The notes: generated from the letters alone by a model not told the origin. A stretch of DNA of 64,000 nt from Hyaloperonospora brassicae (GCA_947650285.1 CANTFL010001479.1:122090-186089); one strand, 5' to 3'. Counted from the first letter of the stretch, positions 9,879 through 22,080 are shown. Numbers and translations are program-made.

Positions 9879-12800
9879 GTAAGAGACACTCGCGAGTGCT
9901 GTCACGATCGACGGTCGCCTCAACTTACCTGCTGCTTCTCTCCCTCTGTCTTTATCTCGCTCGCTCGCTCTTTATCTCTGTCGCTTGATGCCTGGAAGTC
10001 TTGCTCCCCTCAAATCAGTCTCGCGGTTGTTCGATGGGTACCACTCAGCTGGTACAGTCCGTGGTGTCTGGGTCAGTATTGGGCCTAGTTTAGGAAATGC
10101 GTACCTCGTTGATCTGTTTTGGTACAATGTGTCGACTGGGCAATTGGGGAGAGCGAGGCTAATCAGAATAATTGCATTCCCGCTGAGTACGAACAGGCTC
10201 AGCGATGGGGAACCACAGTGCGCAGATCATCATTCTTACAGCCGTCACTTTCTGCGCTGAGTCTCGTACGAAGCCTCGCTTGTGCGACGGTGAAAAGGGG
10301 TTGCACGAACAAGCACACCACTTCTACGCCGGCTGACCCGTCCTTCAGACCAACACGCTACTACACCCGATGGACAGCGTTTATTACGTTCGCCCATAAC
10401 TTTTGTGAGATAATAAAGGTCATGGTGCCAACGAAACGCAATATGCCGAGTGCGTCAACTAAACGTAGGATTCGTTTCAATCACAGATTCAGCTAGGTTG
10501 GTATGCTCATGCGGAAAATGTACACTCAGAGCAGAGAATACTGCAATCAGAATGTTCCTTCAACACTGGCCTTCCATGCAGTACAGTTCACAAGCCGCAA
10601 CATACTCGGCCTCAATGGTACGGTATTTGTTGTTGTCTTGACGCCCGTGAATTCTCAATCCTGCGGATTATGAAGACGTATCTGGTCATGCTCTTTGGAG
10701 CCAGGATAGATGCCCAGCCATCGACACTGCAAGTCTAACGGTGTTACGAGTCTGTTGTTTGCAACTTTTGCGTACTGGGTCTGACAATAATTACATCTGA
10801 GGAATATGATATCGTAGAGGTGCGATGTAATCTCGTTACAGTGCGTCAACGGCTAAAATAGGCGTTATCGAAATGGGTAAAGATCCTAACCGTAATGGTT
10901 GCACCAAGTACGCAGATATCAGCTGCGGGCCTTCGTCAGTCATTCAGACATGCTTAGCTTTACCAAATTTGGCGGTACAACTACGTGTAAAAGTTTTCAG
11001 GCGATGTTTTATACAATATTTCTCATTTTAAAATCTGCTCACGTTTTTATACGACGGAGTGTGAGCCTCACGGCGCCTTGCTCTTGAGAACTTTGTGCTG
11101 TGACACTATCTAGTAATCGCCTGTATCAACAAAATGGACAATGCTCCTACCTGTTCATTCCTACCTGTTCATTCCATCCAGTTAGAAACTTCAGATCAAG
11201 TATCTTATTCTGGCTCATGAGCTGCGCTAAGCGCGGAACAGGTACGCTTTGTTACACTTCTTTCAATCAAAACGTAATCAAGAAGCATATCTCTATCCGA
11301 AGCCCTCACGGCTGTAGCGTCAGTCTCTTGGTCGAAATAATGTTCTTGCGAAACCATCATCCCATCTACCACGGTATTCTAGTCATTATCGGCAATTTAG
11401 AGCCTGTTTGCCAGAATATACGAGTTCTGCGCCCTGCCGGTTCTTACTGCAACATCGAGGTCACTTGCTGACCAGACTACGGGTAGCATTAAATCCACTA
11501 CTTCTACAAGGATGATTGAATGCTTGCTGCACACATGCTGAGCTTGCTTGGTCCAGATACGTTGGTGTAGAGCCTCGATTGTACGCTACTTGCTCCTTCG
11601 TTTCAGATGATCGTGCAACTCGAGTTGAATGGACGCCTCAAACATTCTTAGTAAAAGACATGTTAGCATGATCTTGCTCTTGCAGCGAGAAGCGGATGTG
11701 TTCATGAAACAAGGGATATCATAGTCTTGAGATGATCTTGCGAGGATTGGATGTATATGGTTTAGTTATTTGGGGAGCTGGTGCCAGGATGGAAAGTGCC
11801 GTATTGAAAGTAGTTTTCGTGCACATGGTCAGCGTACTTATATAAATCACCAAACAACATGTTGTTCAAGAGTTTGTTAGGTTCAGCAGCTACTGATAGT
11901 TTCTCGAGGACTGAAAAGGATGGAAAGAAGTAACTCCATTCAGCCTTAATACGTACTCGCGTCTAACATTGAGCATGCATACATTCCAGGCTTGCATGAT
12001 AAAATTGCTGTTATTTCTTGCGGTTATCATTGTACCATCATCATATCAGGAATGATCGGTATAACTCATGATAACTTATGATCTGCGCAATGATTGATTG
12101 CCTGAAGGTGAAAAAATAGGCAGGCATGCCATCTTAATTGCCGGGGTTGACCGCGCGCTAGACACATTCAATCAGTCTGCCATTCGGCGGCTAAGGGGTG
12201 TACACAGGAAAGACAAGTCGCGTCTACCAATGTGTCTCCTTCTGCGCGAGAACATGTACGTCCTTCCACTACGATTGAGGTGGAACGTGTTAACGGTATG
12301 GTCGATTCCGTGATCTTATGAGACTTAGTGTCCATCTAACCCGTAGCGACAGATTTTCATTATTTTTTTTATTTTGAGGTCGATCGGCTTTGGTTGGAAT
12401 ACGAGCCGGCGTTCAGTTCACAAATTACAGGGGTTTACAGAACAGTTCGAATGATCAAGCGAGGAAAATCGCTTCTGAGGTGGTAGAAGAACGCATGATT
12501 GTTTGATCGGAGCAAATGAGGTGGTGTGCAGTGTTGCGCATCCAACTAGCACAATATCATAGTTACTTTCTCTATCAGCGGGTGGAATGCAGGACTACGT
12601 GGATGTCTTGTCCTGAACACTACTGATACCATTAGCTTATTTGTATGCTAAGCTGCAATATAATGCATGATCAAAAGCAACGGTCAAACTGAGCGCAGTA
12701 TCAATGCTCGATGACTAGAATCTCCTCATGTGGGATCGCTCAAGAAACTGCTACTGTATACGACAACAACGCATCAGCTTGAGTATGGTTAGTTGATCGG

Positions 12801-13484
12801 CATTAGACGTGTTACTGAGCAGAACGCGAACGCCTTCGGTGCATCACGTTTCCATGCTATAGCCCCCATCAATCCCACACAAACGGGGAGTTTGGGACCG
12901 AAGTGCAAGTAATGGGGACGTTACATTGAGATCACTCGTCGCACGAATGTGTGCGAACCGATTGCGAAGCGTCGCACAGAGTAAAAATGCACATCAGTAA
13001 GACGCTTCATATTCGACCACTCAATTTGCAGGGTTGTCTGCGCGTTCCTTCTTGGTAGATGGACTTGTAGACTACGACTTGCGCCAGTCAATGGTCAAAG
13101 TGTTGTCGGCACGTTTTTGTTTCATGGTGGGGATTCCTGACACGCTCGGCAAAAGTCCATTCCTTTGTCATCCTTCACGAGCACAAAGTTTTCTGGAATT
13201 ATCTCGGTACCTTCGTAAACTTTCCATACCAAGACAGTTTAGGAGTAACGTAACGGTTTCTTTTTGTCATTGCCATGCAATCATCTAACATGTTCGTCAT
13301 CGTTGGCTATAGATTTTTAGTAAATGGTGCAAGACAAACAAAGAGAACACCACAATCTTCGCGAGCACACAAGGCCTAGTGATAAGACACCACTGTAGGC
13401 TGTTTATTTTGCACTGAAAACACCTGCGGCGCCTAATGCGTCGTACCGATGCAACGATCAGGAGATGCCACAGCAAACATGGAT
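9879..13484. other. Gene-poor interval
   Basis: Between eIF4G and the MICU1-like gene no intact gene is visible. The first part (about 9880-10000, pyrimidine-rich on the plus strand) is probably the 5' region of eIF4G. A decayed Copia RNase H fragment lies at 10370-10870. The rest (10900-13480) has short frames only and nothing I recognise. Confidence 0.5.
10370..10870 (-). pseudogene. Decayed Copia retrotransposon, RNase H region
   Basis: In shifting minus-strand frames there is TIEAEYVAACELYCMEG near 10570-10620, which matches the TEAEYVAL block of Copia RNase H. Downstream, near 10400-10500, lies NPTFS-stop-RTRHIAFRWHH, which matches the conserved NPxxHxRTKHIDVRYH block. Stops and frameshifts show an old copy. 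No LTR was found. Confidence 0.6.
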
Positions 13485-15494
13485 TTACATGGTGCACTCA
13501 ATACACTCTTTGATGCGTCCGAGCAATTGGAAGACACCTATGTCACGAGGCTGGTATGCAAAACGAGCGTCAATGTAAAAGTGTGGTGATGTGCCGCATG
13601 AAGTTTTCCCACCTCGTTGAGCCCGTTGTCCTTGCGTGTTCGCATGACGTCGATGAACTCCTTCGTCGACAAATGTCCGTCGCCTGTGACCAACATGACG
13701 CCACACTTAGACGAGCGCTCGCTCAGACGGTGACAGATCTAGTGCACATGGTACCGTTGAGGTCAAACAGAGCAAAGAGGATGTCGATTTGCAGAGGGGT
13801 GATAACTTTGGTGTAGATGCTTCCGCACATTGCTGCCTTCGTAGCGCGCTGAAATTGCACTGCGTCGCAAGTTCTGTCATACGCCGCAATCCAACTCTGC
13901 ACGCAACTTCGACTGCAAAGATCTAACCTTTGTCCACACCATGCGCCTGCATCACGAGATCCATGGCCACTTCCAACTTGTCCAGGTGTTCGAGAAGAAT
14001 GCTGAAATCCATGTACTCTTGCTCCGTGACGTGACCCTGCACACGAGATACTCACGACGTTGGCATACATACTTGTATATCAGTGGACGACACCACCGCA
14101 AACAAACCTTCATATCACACAACTTGTCCACGCGCTCGACCCATTTTCCAATGTGACGCTAAATGTGTCCGACAGACGAAGTTCACTCTTTTAGATTGTT
14201 GTACCACAATAACTTACACCGATCTCTGGTTAACAAAATGGAACCTGATGAACGTGTGAGACCAAGAACATGCCAAACTCCCGCGGCGAAAGAGCGTTGT
14301 CGCTATCTACATCATACTGCTCAAAGTAAACAAACGTCAAGGAGACCAGCTGTCACACGATTCAAATGAAACAAGCATCCAATGACTAGCACAAGACGTG
14401 AAAGGATATCTGAATGCGCATGATCTCGTGCTTTAGACCGCGACGGAAGGCACAGAACTCGTCGTACGACAGCGACTTCGTGGCCAGCTCGCCAAACAAG
14501 TGCTTGAAGATGGGCACATTGTCATCATGCAGTGACCGGTCTTGGCGACCTGCAGGCGTTCGCAGCCGCATCAAGTCCATGATCTGTCAATAAAAATGAG
14601 CAACACGTAATTACACCAAACAACTCTCGGCCACAACAGCATGACGGGACAACACCTGCTGGAACTCGCGATGGTCAAGCTGGCCATTGTCGTCCGTGTC
14701 AAACATCTTGAACGCCAACTCAAAGTGCTGCTCCGGAACTCACAAACACAGCAAAAATAGCAACCACGACAACGAAACAACAACGTCAGCCTCTTCTTCC
14801 ATGATCTTCCACAGCACAAAACATTCCCACGCACTCACTCACTTGCAAGCAGCGTGCAAAAGAAACTGTACTCGGCGTACGAGATAAGTCCGTCGCCGTC
14901 CGCATCGACCATATCGAAGAATGTCTTTGCACGCGGCGGTGAACACCCGTAGAGCTCAACGAACTGATCGAACTCGGCGTTCGTAATCTCCAGTGCCCTC
15001 AGCGTCTTGACGTGCGTCTCAAAGTCCACGTGCTGCTCGTCTCGGAACGCCAGCAGCTCCTGCACGTCCGCTTGCGACACGCGATCACTCTCGAGCAGGA
15101 GCGTCTGCACGCGTCGCAGGTATTCGTCCGCTACGGCTTTCGGCGTCTTGTCGGCACTGGCTTTGGCGTTGAACTGCGGGTTCTTCGACAGCAGCGGAGC
15201 TCCGTGGCGATAGGGATAGGGCGTCACGGCCCGCGCCAAGTCGCCTCGCGTCATGTACGGCCGGTCGTCGATCTCAACGCTCGAGAAGTACGCGAACACG
15301 CGCTCGGGCGAACTGAACTGGCGCAGGCGGTTCTCGTACTTGCCGATCGTGCGCTCGGAGAATGTTGGCTTGGCGAATGAGGCGTCCTCGTCGCAGGAGG
15401 CTGGACAGACGCGAATGGCGGTGAAGGTGCTGGCGGCAGCGAGCGCTATCACGGAGCGGGGGGACGCCACGGCGCGCAGGAACAAGCGCGACAT
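13485..15494 (-). CDS. MICU1-like EF-hand regulator of the mitochondrial calcium uniporter
   Basis: Nine exons on the minus strand: 15494-14843, 14738-14656, 14583-14410, 14325-14245, 14158-14108, 14036-13928, 13859-13755, 13683-13613 and 13550-13485, giving 463 residues with all phases matched. MICU1 gates the uniporter from the intermembrane space. The N terminus (MSRLFLRAV..., Arg and hydrophobic, no acids for 34 residues) looks like a mitochondrial presequence. RTIGKYENRLRQFSSPERVF matches the conserved MICU segment before the EF-hands. EF loops: DADGDGLISYAE, DTDDNGQLDHRE, DVDSDNALSPRE (Gly missing, probably weak) and DLNGDGHLSTKE. The end, PRDIGVFQLLGRIKECIE, aligns with the C-terminal helix of MICU1. 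One intron (14409-14326) is of the U12 AT-AC type. Length is close to that of human MICU1 (about 476). Confidence 0.93.
14326..14409 (-). other. U12-type AT-AC intron in the MICU1-like gene
   Basis: The intron (84 bp, minus strand) starts ATATCCTTT, the exact U12 5' splice site, and ends AC. A TCCTTGAC element fits the U12 branch site (TCCTTRAC), with its A about 11 nt before the 3' end, the usual distance. No GT-AG alternative keeps the frame. The join gives HEIMRIQ-FEQYDVDSDNAL, which aligns with the MICU family. Confidence 0.92.
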
Positions 15495-15927
15495 GCTGCT
15501 TGGCGTCGCGTCGAAAGGGTCGACGGAGTGCGGTGCAGAGTATCCGTTCTTACAGTGTATAGACGTCGAGAGGAGAATAAGAAGCTACAGGGTGGTAGAC
15601 GACAGTGGTATCACAATATGTGCAGCATGAGACGGACGTGTCGAGTCAACTTAATGTATTGGCGATGTGAAATGCTTCTTCTGTCTCTGCTCGGACGCAG
15701 TTACTAAATAGGGTTTGTGACAACTGACGGGGCTGGCGAAGCTGCTCGTGGTGTCGCACAAGTAGTGGTCCGCAGCCAGCGCCGTCTCTCTCTCTCTCGC
15801 TCACTCGACATCTCGTCCCAAGAGCTCCGTCCGTTCTCCATTGGCAGCGCTTCCACGCAGAACGAGATGCGGTAATACCGTCCCAGCCACTCTCTCCGTC
15901 TCAGTCGCTCGGTCACGCTCTCGCGCG
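15495..15927. other. Intergenic, no gene recognised
   Basis: 433 bp between the start of the MICU1-like gene and the 3' end of the next minus-strand gene. It contains the promoter of the MICU1-like gene. No domain-bearing frame is visible. Confidence 0.5.
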
Positions 15928-16626
15928 TCAGTCGTCAATGTCCATGTCCACTGGCTCGTCATTATCCGACGACAGCTCCTCGAACCGCACCGCGTGGTCC
16001 TCACCGCTGCTCTCCGACGTCGAGTCCCCACCGTCCGCCAACTTGTCACTGTCCTCCACCAGCTCCACACGCGCTGCCGGAGCAGCCAACGCCGCCGACT
16101 GGTACGGGTTGAACACCACCATCGCTCGACACGAGTCGTCCTGCCAGCCGCTTCCCGTCGCCATCAGCTGCTTCACGTGCCACGGCTGCTCACCCACAGC
16201 TCGCGTCGCGTACTGCAACGACCGCCGCGCGGGCTGTGTTCCGTACGCAGCCGCAGGGACCAGCGCCTTGTGCGCGCGCCACGTGGTCCGCGGCGTCGCA
16301 GCCTCTTCGTCCGTCATGTCCGAGTCCACGTCGCTCGTGAGCGGCGACTCGGCAGGCGACGACACGCGCATCCGCTTCAGTCCGTTCAGTAGCACTGCGC
16401 GGCGGTCGGGTCGGTGCTGCTGCTGCGGGGGGTAGCGCTCCTGCACGAGGTCGTCGCTGGTCCTGTCCTGCTGGTCGCGGGCCCTCTTCACGGCGCTTGG
16501 ACCCGTTATACCTCGCGCACGACCGAAACGGCGCTGCCGCAAGTCGCTCTGACTGCGCTCGAACATGTATCCGGCCTGATTGTTGAGGCCGTAGGTGCAC
16601 ACGCCGCCGTAATTGGACTGTCGCAT
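15928..16626 (-). CDS. Acidic protein of unknown function
   Basis: 232 residues, single exon. I do not recognise a family. The N-terminal third is rich in Arg and Gln, with a possible nuclear localisation segment (KRARDQQDR). The centre has a compact region with Trp, Tyr and His (EQPWHVKQLMATGSGWQ, then MVVFNPYQSA). The C-terminal 50 residues are strongly acidic and Ser-rich, ending DNDEPVDMDIDD. The ATG is preceded in frame by two TAG codons about 40 nt upstream, so the start is well defined. Codon use resembles its neighbours, and the frame is the longest in this interval, but the opposite strand also has open frames. A nuclear role is only a guess from composition. Confidence 0.6.
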   Translation of the reverse strand: MRQSNYGGVCTYGLNNQAGYMFERSQSDLRQRRFGRARGITGPSAVKRARDQQDRTSDDLVQERYPPQQQHRPDRRAVLLNGLKRMRVSSPAESPLTSDVDSDMTDEEAATPRTTWRAHKALVPAAAYGTQPARRSLQYATRAVGEQPWHVKQLMATGSGWQDDSCRAMVVFNPYQSAALAAPAARVELVEDSDKLADGGDSTSESSGEDHAVRFEELSSDNDEPVDMDIDD

Positions 16627-17081
16627 GGAACTGCGGTGTCGCCGCTGCTGCTACTTCTGCTACTTTTCGAGACGGTCGTGGTGGACGCACGTTGACAATC
16701 AAAAAATGGTCAGGTGGGAGGGACTGCGGATTACTCCCAACGCGTTGCAAGATGGGTGTAGCACACGAAGCGAACGGGCGACGTCTGTATACGTAGGGGT
16801 TGTGACCAGCGAGAGGACATTATCAGAAGGGTATGCCCTCCCTGTCTCGATCCGATTTGCACGCGCAAGACAGCACCATAGTTAGCGCAAGTAGATCGAA
16901 CGCCTTCGAGACAACGCGCGAGACGACGTCCCACAAACCTTCTCGAACAATCGCGAAGCACGGGGCCACACCTCGAACAACGAATGGTCCATCCATTCCA
17001 CCAGACAACCAACAACCTACCCCTGACCTTTTTTTGGTCTCAGCGCGCTCAAAACGACGCCACCAATTTTAGAACGACCAA
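16627..17081. promoter_or_regulatory. Divergent intergenic region between the acidic protein gene and the MYND gene
   Basis: 455 bp lie between two divergent start codons. No open frame with homology is visible. It must hold both promoters. A pyrimidine run (CCTTTTTTTGG) lies about 50 bp before the MYND start. Confidence 0.4.
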
Positions 17082-18211
17082 ATGGACGACCAACTGCTTC
17101 CCATCTCAGCGCCCGCGTCGGCTCTACGGCGTTGGCGGGAGCGTCTCATCGCATCGAACGTGTACATGCGCTATGACTATGCCTGGTACATGTCTCTCTA
17201 TCTTTTTTCTTTTTTACCGCACTCAGTTTGGTTGAAAAACGGTACACACTACTCACACAGGCAAAGTGACTCCAACTGAACCCGTCATGTAACCCATATA
17301 AATACAGGAAAGAAGGCGAGTTCCAGGAAGCCGAAAATCGTCTCACGGGTGTTGGCTGTCGCCTCCTGTACCTACACGCGTCGTGGACCGAGGCGTATCG
17401 TTGCCGCGTATCATCCGCTGATGCTGTCGTGCTTCAACGCAAGACGTTCATCGAGGCCAATGGATTTCCAGAGTTTCGAGAGAGACTGTGCAGAGCATGC
17501 GAGCTGATGGGCTACGAGACAGTGGCTGACCCATTGGTGGCAGACTTGATCTTTGTGTTTGTGGCTCCGCCGGGCGAGCAACGGATTGAAGCGAGCCAAT
17601 TTGGGACGTTCCAGAACGTCGTTGAGCACTCGCAGACGGTGGAACCGAATGGCAAACCCATGTTCTGCTTTCTGCTGGGCGACGCCGCCTTTCTTCCACT
17701 GCCCAAGACAGAGGAGGACGAGAGTGCACGCAGCCTTAGTGATTTTGCGATCTCGCAGGAGTTTGCTCCGATTGCCCGTGCTGCGGATTACGGATCGGTG
17801 GCACACTTTGCGGTCGAGTTTGTGCCTAAGAGTGCAGAGAGCTTGAGTGACGATTATAAGGAAAGAAAGACGCTCAAGCTGGACTCGTTGATGGGCAGGT
17901 TTGGGTGTGTGGGTCAAAACCTCATGCATCACGCCGAGAAGTGGGAGTTTTACGCTCCTTGCAGCAGCGTGTTTTGCCACGAAGAAGATGATGTGGAAGG
18001 AGTGACGCATCCGAGCGAGGAAGACATGCTGTTCTGGTTTCGAGAGGCCAAGGGCAAGACTTGTGACCAATGTCATACGCGCTGCGACAAGTTGTCTCGT
18101 TGTGCAAGATGCCGTGATGCAGAGTACTGCTCCCGGGGTTGTCAGCAAGCGGCGTGGAATCTGCACAAACGGGTGTGTGGTAAAACGCCCGAGCAGATCA
18201 GTGCAAAGTAG
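17082..18211 (+). CDS. MYND zinc-finger protein
   Basis: Two exons, 17082-17185 and 17308-18211, give 335 residues; GT-AG junctions and phase agree. The C-terminal 45 residues form a MYND finger with the full ligand set: CDQCHTRCDKLSRCARCRDA, then EYCSRGCQQAAWNLHKRVC (C-x2-C-x7-C-x2-C-x4-YC-x3-C-x7-H-x3-C). MYND fingers mediate protein contacts, often with proline-rich partners. The N-terminal 280 residues are alpha/beta in character (LVADLIFVFVAPPG, GKPMFCFLLGDAAFL) and I cannot assign them to a family. No SET domain is present, so it is not a SMYD methyltransferase. The exon 1 ATG was chosen because its reading frame joins exon 2 in phase and gives an Arg/Trp-rich helix. Function is unknown beyond a probable scaffold role. 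Confidence 0.82.
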
Positions 18212-19794
18212 TGAATTGTGTCGCACCGAAGCGACAAGCGCCGGAGAGCCGATTGATGTCTCCGTTGAGTTGAGACATTGCGTCACGTCGGCAAGTGCTA
18301 CGTCATAATGTATTTGTTTAGCTCTTGTACGCACGTGAACACCGTAAATAAAATGAAGTGCAAAGTGGCTGATGTGTACACTAAGGAAAGCGCAGTAAAT
18401 GTTGTGCTAGTTCTTAAATGAACGTGCCAAAAGTGACGGCAAATACCGAGTTGATCAACCATAGCGATCAAAATATTGAACAACAAAACGTAATTGTGTC
18501 ATCGCAAGTCGCCACGCAAAATATCATGTCCAGGTTAATAAGCTGGCAACGATGATATCTTCTTTACAACATGTCCTTCCACATGTGCGATAGTCCACCA
18601 TTTCATATTGAACACGTCCTTGTGTCATGGTTTTGTACTATTTGTCACCCTGCTCCTACAAAGTGACTACAAAGATGCCGTGTGAGTGAAAGTCACCAAA
18701 TAACATATGCTGACATCTTCGACAGGATGTTGCAACGAACAAAACATTGTGATGGAAAAGAGCGGGTGATCCCTCGTTGACATTGTACCGGGATTCGAGA
18801 TGGACCGAGCTCGTGGCTCCGTGGGAAGATGTGTATCACAACGTTTGTCCTTTTCCTCGCTACGTGTCCGTTATGCTAATGGGATCTTGTTCAATGTCAT
18901 GGTCAGCACCAGACAACGAGGAACTAGAGCATGGCGAGTTCCACATGCCAACATGAGATTCCCAGCTGACTTTTGCCGTCAAGTCGAATTTATGCATGGA
19001 GCTCCTAACCTGGCGAAGTGTGCGCTGCGGTCGAGAGGCCTCACCGACATCGACGTTGTTAGCGTTTATTCTACGTCAACAATTAACTCTGACCTCTGTA
19101 GTGTCAAGTGGCAACAGCGTAACGCATACAATGCGCATGAGGCATTCCTCCGCATGGACATGCTATTCGAAACATTCGACATACAAAGCTGGTGAGAGCA
19201 ATGCGTTCGTTATCAGACAAAGATGTAACACGATAATCTTTTGTCGCTGAAAGTTGAGGTGCGTCAACTAAGGTCACGCCAGAGGAGTAATGTGCTATGT
19301 TTGGTCGAAGGACACGTGACAAGGGATTAACCCCCATTGCCACGATTATCCAAGCGCCTTGTGTACTCCTTTTCGTGTCTGTCCTATGCGCTCGGGTCCA
19401 ACCATTGGTTGCACAAGGGCCCGTTGGCGAATAACGGCTACGCGAATGCGTATGACAAAAATGACGACGGGTCACGCACGATCAAAACGGACCGATATCT
19501 TCAAAGAGAGGAAGCTGATAGCTCTTGAAAGATACGTGCGAATGAACGTATGTAGGTCACTCAAGCTCACACGTGGATAAGGAAGAGAATTAGACCGTTC
19601 TAAGAGCAACTGCAGTCAGAGTTGTCCACGAGTATGCTGTGGTGCAGACAAACAGAGAGTAACCGTCGATTGCCCGCAACGACTTCATGACAGCGACTTC
19701 GTTTGTCACCTGTCGAGATGGGGCAAGGTACGAATGATAAGCTAGTATTGTCGAAATAGTAACTTGCATTCAATCACTACAGAGCATATAGCTA
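18212..19794. other. Intergenic, no gene recognised
   Basis: About 1.6 kb at the border between the gene block and the transposon tract. A plus-strand frame of 131 codons (18800-19195) has no recognisable domain and no supporting context, so I do not call it. Confidence 0.45.
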
Positions 19795-19817
19795 CAGTCT
19801 TCCCTCTGCTAAGTTAT
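19795..19817 (+). repeat. Left terminal inverted repeat of pogo-1
   Basis: 23 bp that pair perfectly with 22081-22103. The outer TA is the target-site duplication. Confidence 0.95.
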
Positions 19818-19821
19818 AGAC

Positions 19822-19867
19822 TTGGTGGAAGGCAAATCTTATAACATAGTAGAGGTTATTCCATAGC
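19822..19867 (+). repeat. Left subterminal direct repeat of pogo-1
   Basis: This 46-bp segment (core AGAGGTTATTCCATAGC) recurs in the same orientation at 22031-22075 (core GGAGGTTATTCCGTAGC). The two share the pattern GGTGGA, AATCYTATAAC and GGTTATTCC. They may be transposase binding sites; that is inference. Confidence 0.8.
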
Positions 19868-20068
19868 AGAGATATGCTGCGGAAAATTATTAATTTAATT
19901 AATTAAAGAATCAAAAATGCAACAAACCTCCAGACTTCCAAAACCTGTCTGTCACGTGTCACGTGCCCTTTGACGATTTTGTGATTTTGGTTGCCCCACC
20001 AGTCTCTGGTAATTTTGCTATCTCTGGTTAAGAAGTTCAACCAACTGTACCTTGCTCACTCACAACAG

Positions 20069-21867
20069 ATGTCGCAGATACGTCTTACCAACGAGCAGAA
20101 TCTGCGCATCTGCAAGCACCAGGATGCTAACCCGCGCATCACCCAGACTGCCCTGGCGGCTTGGACAAAGGATGCCTTTGACCTCCAGAAGGCACTTTCC
20201 CAGGCAGCGATCAGCAAAATCATCAAATAAAGGAAGGAGCTTGAGGCAATAGACACCACTAACCTCAGCGCTAAGCGTCCTCGGACTGTCCAGCACCCAG
20301 CTGTGGAGGAGGCCGTCACCTTCTGGGTCTTGCAGTGCCAGCACCGTGGGGTCGCTCTCACTGGAGATCTCATACGGGCCAAGGCTCAGACTTTTGCGGG
20401 ATCAATGGGCGTCTCGGAGGAAAACATCCGCTTTTCGAATGGGTGGCTCCACAAATTCCAGCAGCGCCACAAACTGCGAGCTGTTCGCATTCATGGCGAG
20501 AGTGGCTCAGCAGATATGGGCGCTCTAGAGGAGGGTCTTCCACACCTCAAGGCCGTGGTTGCTGGTTATACTCCACGTGACGTGTACAACATGGACGAAA
20601 CTGGTAGGTCTGAGAATACAGTACAGTACTGTACTCATTGTACAGTACAGAAGCATCTCAAAGGCTCACTTTCTGTTCAGGGTTGTTCTACAGTATGACG
20701 CCCGAAAGAACGATTTCCCAGCAAGAGGTAGAAGGGTTTAAAAAAGATAAGGTACATTATTGCTCTCATCTTGGTTTCCTGCGTTTCTCTGACACTAACA
20801 ACTATTCTAGACGCGCATCACAGTTGCCCTCACGGCAAACGCTGATGGATCCGACAAACTCCCGCCGTTCTTCATTAGACACGCCAAAAAGCCGCGGTGT
20901 TTTGAGCGCAAGACAGCTGAGCTACTGGGCTTTCTCTACTGCAACAACAAGAAAGCCTAAATGACTGGCATACTCTTCCAGGAATGGCTGGGAGACGTCG
21001 ACAAAAGTATGAAGGTAATTTGGGGCATGTTTTGAACATCATCGTTGTGGTACAGTAAATGAGGTTTGACTAACGCGTTGACCACAGCAAAAGGATAGAA
21101 AAATCCTGCTTCTCATGGACAACGCTCCTTCACATATTGTTGCTGACCCGGAACTCACCAACATCACGGTCCAGGCTCTTCCTCCTAATACGACCTTAAA
21201 GGTCCAACCCATGGATGCTGGGATCATTGCCGCATTCAAGAGACACTACCTCCGGCTGCATCTGCAGAATGCCTTAGACTGTGACGAGCGCGGAGAAACC
21301 AACCTTTACAAGGTTGATCAGCTTACGGCCATGCGTTGGTCGCTGGCTGCGTGGAGCGAGATTTCCAGTGCCACAATTGCCAACTGCTTCCGTCATACAG
21401 GACTCATGGACGGTCCGGCTCTGCCGACTGGTGGGGGTGAAAACGAAGCCGGCATTGTTGGCCAGCAGGCCCAGCAGGAGGCAACAGCTGCTGCAGTAGA
21501 GGAGCAGCGCGTGGAACAGGATCTTGTTTCGGCTCTGGAAAGGCTCCCGCTCCGCAATCCCATGTCGATCGCTTCTCTTTTCAATCCGGCTGAGGAGGAG
21601 GAGACGGCGCATGCGGAGCTGACCGATGCCGAAATCATCAAGCTTGTTGAGGATCCGTATGGGGAGGAGGAAGGTGCTGCTGAGGCGGTGGAGGAGGTGG
21701 AAAAGCATTCGAAGGCTGAAAAGCTTGCCAGCCTTAGTCTATCCATCGCCCTCCTCGACCTTTCTCAGGAGTCCCATCGTATAGCTCACCGCACCCTTCG
21801 CCAAGTCCAAGCTGATCTCCGTAGTGCGAGCACCACTCAGGCCACACTTGATTCCTGGCTGAAGTAA
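20069..21867 (+). pseudogene. pogo transposase, two in-frame stops
   Basis: Exons 20069-20603, 20681-20751, 20811-21014 and 21088-21867 join in phase with GT-AG introns. The N-terminal part is a CENP-B/Tc5-type helix-turn-helix pair (MSQIRLTNEQNLRICKHQ; NGWLHKFQQRHKL). The DDE_1 catalytic core follows, with aspartates in NMDETG, LLMDNAPSH and QPMDAGIIAAFK. The tail is acidic and Glu-rich. A TAA at 20228-20230 and a TAA at 20957-20959 interrupt the frame. In the related decayed copy at 29-31 kb the second position is Trp, so these are mutations. The copy is therefore inactive unless the codons are read through. Confidence 0.92.
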
Positions 21868-22030
21868 TTTCCTCTCCTCTTTCCACTCCTTTCTTGCAGT
21901 GAATAACAAAAAAAAGGTTCTGCGTACAATATTTCTGCTCACGGCGGACAAACTAATTTCCTCTGATAAGTTGTATTTGGCCCTCAGGCTATTCCGTATA
22001 ACTCATTCCGTAGTCACCATAGAACGAGGT

Positions 22031-22075
22031 CGGTGGAGACCGAATCCTATAACTTACCGGAGGTTATTCCGTAGC
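22031..22075 (+). repeat. Right subterminal direct repeat of pogo-1
   Basis: Direct partner of 19822-19867, same orientation. Confidence 0.8.
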
Positions 22076-22080
22076 CGGGA

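Noticed and set aside
14571..14834. Several short EF-hand-like frames as independent small genes
   Set aside because: They are exons of the MICU1-like gene; phases and family alignment agree across all junctions.
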